Under the pieces are notes generated by a model. That model worked only from the letters and a program-made list of their open reading frames with translations, had not been told where the DNA came from and made no database searches. Below are positions 46,220 to 64,000 of a DNA stretch of 64,000 nt, piece by piece. Source of the DNA: Synchiropus splendidus (Eukaryota > Chordata > Actinopteri > Syngnathiformes > Callionymidae); the NCBI RefSeq assembly GCF_027744825.2, contig NC_071334.1, forward strand, positions 42,261,437 to 42,325,436. The letters run 5' to 3'. Every line of letters begins with the position of its first letter. Position 1 is the first letter of the stretch. The translations under genes and the position numbers were made by a program.

Positions 46220-47075
46220 ATATTAACATCCAAATAGTCTCCACTGTGCCTAAGCAGTGTACCGCAGCAAGGCGGACGACGGCCCCTGAGCTCATCAGTC
46301 TGCCTCTGTGGCGGGGTCCTTCCTTCAGTGTCAGGACAGACAGTCCAACTGGAACTTGGCCTAGTTCCAGATGCAGAGCTGAGTAAGCACAGGACACCTG
46401 CGGGTGTCGTGAGCCAACAGGACACGGCTGTAAAAACTCTTCTGACACCTTGTTTAAGCCCAACTGTGCGCTAATAGCCCAGGAAGACAAGGATGCAGTG
46501 GTCAGATAAGATCGAGTGGATGATCATGACCCCTGTCACCTTTGAAAGATTCTAGACACTGGACATTTCCTGCCATCAACTATGAGTAAATCGATATTAA
46601 TATCAATGCCCCAATAAAGTAAATCAATCTATCCATCCGTCCAAACCTCATGGACGCAAAAACTCACTTCGCACAGCCATTGAAGAGGAGTGGCATCTGA
46701 TAGACTCTATGCGAAGAAGATGTGTTGTACTGCATGAGGCACACCAGATACTGACTGGTTCTGAGTCCCCAGAACCCCAATAAAGCAAAGAAAACCTGCA
46801 CATTTCAAAGTGGCCTTTTATTGTGGAGAGTCTAAGGCCCACCTGTGCACTAATCACGATGTCAGATCAGCATCTTGATGTGGCGCATCTGTGAGGTGGG
46901 ATGGATTATCTCAGCAAAGCAGAAGGGCTCACTATCATACATTTAGACAGATTTGTGATGTTTGAGAGAAATAGTAATATTGTGTATCTGGAGTGAATTT
47001 TAGATCTTTAAGTCCATCTCATGAAAAATGGGAGCAAAAATAAAAGTTGCGTTTACATTTTTGTTGAGTGTAGTG
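46220..47075. repeat. Diverged interspersed repeats
   Basis: 46430-46490 and 46825-46870 share an actgtgc.ctaat block. 46830-47070 ends with catgaaaaatgggagcaaaa...gcgtttac.tttttgttgagtg, which I recall as the end of a widespread vertebrate DNA-transposon-like repeat. Minus-strand open frames in it have no recognised domain. Confidence 0.5.
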
Positions 47076-47601
47076 TTTCAGAGGAGTCTTAAATCACATA
47101 CAGCCCAAACTCCCACTGAAGTTCTCAAAATACACTGACTCAACTCAATAAATGTCACACCAGATAAGTCATGTTTTATTAGTCCAACATTGCCAGATGT
47201 TGAAATATCAGACTGTGACTGGGATGACAATGATGAGTGTTGTATGGAATATTTTCAGCTGAGCTGTGACAGGCTTGTCTGCACAAGTTATCTTTTTCAT
47301 ACGTATAGGCTCAGTGCACTTTGTTTGGGGTGATTCATCAGCGTTACTAATAATCTTTGGTGCTTCTCATTTGCAGAAAAATGCCCTCTATATTTTAAAG
47401 AATTCTGAAACATCAAAAGGCAAAACATATTTAAAAAGACAGAAAATACTGAAAATAAGAATAGAAGCATCTCTGTGATATATAACAAAGGAAAATATAT
47501 ACTGCAACATATATACTTTTGACTGAATGTTGACGTCCAAGAGTGAGTGGAAGTCACGATCCAGGATTGGGTTTGTTGTTGACACTTAAGGGTGGTGGAG
47601 G

Positions 47602-61084
<13,483 letters not shown>

Positions 61085-61700
61085 GCTTCCTTTGGCAGAT
61101 TTTGGTAATAAACTTGCAAGTTTATCAATAAGATTTAACATTCGAGAAATTATGTTCTCTATGTATTTAAGAATGATAGAAGAGTATCTAAAGCACAGAG
61201 TCACACATTGATCACCGACGTGAGCCCTGACTCCCACGTTAGCAACCATGCTAATGTCGTCTTCTAAAACCAACATATCACGTCTCCGGATCATCTTGTG
61301 AGAACAAACGATAAAAACGACCTGAGTTAAGGAAGTTGAAGACAAATCTGTCGCTGTCGTGATGAGTTGCAAAACACAGCTGATATCAGGTTTGTCATTT
61401 GTTCACAGCAGACTAAGACCCAGGAACACACAATACTGCATCAGGTTTCACACACGACTTCCCCATTGTATAGAAGTTTATCAGACATCATTAGACTGTG
61501 ATTCGGTGATTCGTCAAGGAGTTTGGTTCCTTCTGCAGCGTAGCTGAGGCTCGTGCAGCCGCACATAGTCCAGCTACTCAGCTACATGTTAGCTAAGTCC
61601 AGCTATTAACCGCATCATACATGTCGTGTGGTCCGACTGACGAAACATTGACATGCACTTTGAAAGGCCAAAGTTAGCCTGACTAACGCAATAATTCGGA
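61085..61700 (-). promoter_or_regulatory. atp7b: Presumed atp7b 5' leader and promoter
   Basis: Sequence upstream of the chosen ATG. It is mildly CpG-enriched around 61220-61560 but without a clear TATA box or a metal-response element that I could confirm. Further noncoding exons are possible. Confidence 0.35.
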
Positions 61701-62779
61701 TCATTCCAACAATTCTGAGCTTACATGTAACCACGCTGAATGAGAAGGTTTCTTTGAAGCCATCTCATGAAGGTGAGATGAAAACAAAAGAGTCTTGCAG
61801 TGACGCAACAGATAACAAAGATGAAGAATTTCACATTATGGACAATATTTGATGAAGTATCAACTGCATACAGGCTCTATTGTGTACATTCTTTGCTATT
61901 GAAGTCCGTTAGAGGCCTCTGCATGTAATTACATGCGGGTAACTAGTATGTATTTCTAATTGCTTGATAAACTAACGGCTGCCCACCATTTACACCACAA
62001 ACAAAAGAGGACACATAGTCTCCAAACTCAGGCCCTTCATCACTTAGCACATTAACATCCAAAGGAAAACTCAGAAGGCATACATCAGTCAATTACTGTG
62101 CAAGTGTTCTCTGTAAGATTCTGAATGATTAGAAACACATCTTCCACTTCACAGTGCAGCTCATGTCATCTTGTCTTCTTAGCAGAAACAGCTCATCACA
62201 TGACCACCTCCTCACATAAGCCTCCAAATGTGACTCTGCTTAAAGTTACAGAGCTGGGAGTCCAAGCTCACAATGGCCTTCTTAGGTTTGCCCCTGCAGA
62301 TTTGCCGAACACGCATGTTCATTTGATAACACATGTTATTTGAGTTAGTTTAAGATGCTGAACCCATGATCTCTACTGTGCGATATTTCATTTTCCTAAA
62401 AAATTTCCTAAACCTTTTATTTTACACTGTTAACTTAACCGGATAACAGAGACAGCGGACATCTACCAAAACATAGTCCTAACTAGCCAGGGTCACCAGA
62501 GCAAATCATACATTTTAATTGTCAGCGAGTGTGTTTTGAATTAATAATTGAGAAGTTTGCGTGGTGTTCTCTCTGGTGAGCATAATTCTATCTGTGCAGT
62601 CATCTTAGGCGGTTTCACCCACACCAAACAGAGTATGAATTTGATCCTTAAAATCATCATGGAACACATTAAAATCTACGGACACATGAATTAAAGATTA
62701 CTGGCAGAGGATGGTTCAGATGCATCAACCACTGGGTTATTGGTATAGCACAATTCCGCTGTGCCACTCAGCTGAAGGA
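61701..62779. other. Intergenic, nothing recognised
   Basis: AT-rich flank between the atp7b promoter and the tRNA gene. No gene or named repeat. Confidence 0.4.
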
Positions 62780-62852
62780 CACCCCAGATGGGATTCGAAC
62801 CCACAATCCCTGGCTTAGGAGGCCAGTGCCTTATCCATTAGGCGACTGGGGC
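62780..62852 (-). tRNA. tRNA-Arg (anticodon CCT)
   Basis: On the minus strand: acceptor GCCCCAG pairing with CTGGGGT (one G-U), D-arm GCCTAATGGATAAGGC, anticodon arm CTGGC-CTCCTAA-GCCAG with CCT, T-arm GTGGG-TTCGAAT-CCCAT, discriminator G. The A box (TAATGGATAAGG region) and B box GGTTCGAATCC are present. No intron. The length of 73 nt is normal. No T-run terminator is visible in the next 30 bases. Confidence 0.95.
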
Positions 62853-62859
62853 TGCCAGA

Positions 62860-63269
62860 GACTAACACAGTTACCTGAACACACAGTGCCAGTCGGCTGC
62901 GACAGAGGCACAGCCTTTGAAAAAGATGGACTTTATTGTTTGAATTGAAGGCTTCCAGATAACATGGGACCCACTGACACAGAGAAAAGTCCAATTCAAT
63001 GACCATTCAGGTATAACCTAGGTGAACAAATACTTTCATTATCAATGGCAAGCACCTGGGTCTCCTGAGCAGTTGTACTTGGCTGACCCTGATTAATTAA
63101 AAATATATGTTTATTTAAAAAATAAATAATAAAAAAATGATTCTTTCCCTATCTACATCTTCTATCTTCTATCATATATTTACGCAAGATAAGCATAAAG
63201 TTGTATCGACTCTGTATCTGTGATTCTTATTTACTTATATAAAACCTTCCCGCTTGATTAAATAAATTG
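62860..63269. other. Intergenic, nothing recognised
   Basis: AT-rich; no supported feature. Confidence 0.4.
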
Positions 63270-63655
63270 AACCATATGAATTTTGATTTTTATTGGCAAA
63301 CACTGTGTAACACTCATCTCCCTGCACTCCTCGGGAGTGTTTGCTGCTGGCACTTGGGAGCGGGAAGGAGCGAGCGAGCTTTGTGCCAAAAACACACCAA
63401 AATAGCCCTCCAATTAAAAATCTACGAGTTAGGTTTGCAAACGATGTTTAAAGTTTGGAATTTATCCACAGTTTCCTCCTGTTATCAGCGTCAGACATCC
63501 CACCAATCACAGCGCGCTTTCATGCAGTGAGTGTAGCAACTCTCGAGATGTGGATAACGATTTTGCCGGTAAACAAATACGGTGGCCGAGCTATGACTGC
63601 AAAAGGGTTGAGGGCTCAGGACGCCTAGACGTCCCCCAGCTAAAAGCCTGATAAG
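63270..63655. mobile_element. R3-related element, right half
   Basis: 63320-63600 matches 58260-58560. It ends in CAGCTAAAAGCCTG, the R3 terminal sequence. The left end was not found within this stretch. Confidence 0.68.
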
Positions 63656-64000
63656 CAGCCAATTACAGATTAAGGAAATTAAAGGGGACCAAGAAAAGGA
63701 ACCCATAGTTTAATTGCCCTTTTATGCTCAACGTTAGGTACAGATCCTCATACGGTGGAAATTTTCTGTCCACCACTGCCGATATATTTATCGGCCTCAC
63801 CATCCACCTCCTCCTACAACACTGCTGCCGTTTTCTTCTTTTGTACCAGAGGTACATCATCAATACTTCTTCCACAGTCACCATGTTGGTTTTAGAGATG
63901 GTTAATAATAATCTTCTGACTCTCGGCTGCACCCCATACAGATATAATGGTGAGCAAGAATGTATGGAAAAGCATGTGATCAGTGACAGTAACAATGTTA
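63656..64000. other. Window end, nothing recognised
   Basis: A 110-codon minus-strand frame crosses it but has no domain or signal. It may continue outside the window. Confidence 0.35.

Noticed and set aside
46218..46490. Minus-strand frames downstream of atp7b as possible extra C-terminal exons
   Set aside because: No similarity to the ATP7B tail; the sequence overlaps interspersed repeats.
63663..63995. 110-codon minus frame at the window end
   Set aside because: No domain and truncated by the window; not enough to call a gene.

Overview
The window is vertebrate, almost certainly teleost fish, nuclear DNA. Three things point this way: short conserved exons separated by repeat-rich AT-biased introns, many microsatellites ((TA)n, (TG)n, AAT/AAG tracts), and fish-type transposons (Tc1/mariner, hAT MITEs, a Penelope-like element). 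No operons, CRISPR arrays or prokaryotic signals were seen. Three protein-coding genes and one tRNA gene are supported.

Layout. (1) 1-17.4 kb: intergenic, made mostly of decayed interspersed repeats. These include a nested (TA)n foldback structure (4.0-4.46 kb), a degraded Penelope-like retroelement with a readable reverse transcriptase YVDD box and a hammerhead-ribozyme-like terminus (10.1-12.2 kb), and a coding-like minus-strand relic (16.0-16.4 kb). (2) 17.4-31.7 kb, plus strand: pcbp3, a poly(C)-binding KH-domain protein, with a probable noncoding first exon near 17.5 kb and twelve coding exons at 21931-29123. (3) 31.8-36.8 kb: repeats, a Tc1 transposase fragment and a long (TG)n. (4) 37.0-41.7 kb, plus strand: lrrc3, a single-coding-exon leucine-rich-repeat membrane protein with a noncoding first exon in a CpG-rich stretch and overlapping upstream ORFs. 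(5) 47.6-61.1 kb, minus strand: a complete atp7b, copper-transporting P1B-ATPase, reconstructed here as 21 coding exons whose phases all agree (3714 nt, 1237 codons plus stop). (6) 62.8 kb, minus strand: tRNA-Arg(CCT). The ends of the window hold repeats.

Function. The three proteins act in unrelated pathways: RNA binding and splicing or stability (PCBP3), a plasma-membrane LRR adaptor (LRRC3), and copper export or loading in the secretory pathway (ATP7B). PCBP3 and LRRC3 lie on the same human chromosome arm (21q22.3) and ATP7B on 13q, so the first two keep an old linkage and the third is a fish-side neighbour.

Most notable observations. The atp7b model needs two GC-AG introns. It has a remodelled N-terminus (one metal-binding domain without its CxxC, fewer domains than mammals) and a short C-terminal tail. 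A family of roughly 180-230 bp hAT-type hairpin MITEs with 8-bp target-site duplications has at least eight copies between 27 and 61 kb, four of them in atp7b introns. pcbp3 carries tandem NAGNAG acceptors at two consecutive alternative-prone exons.
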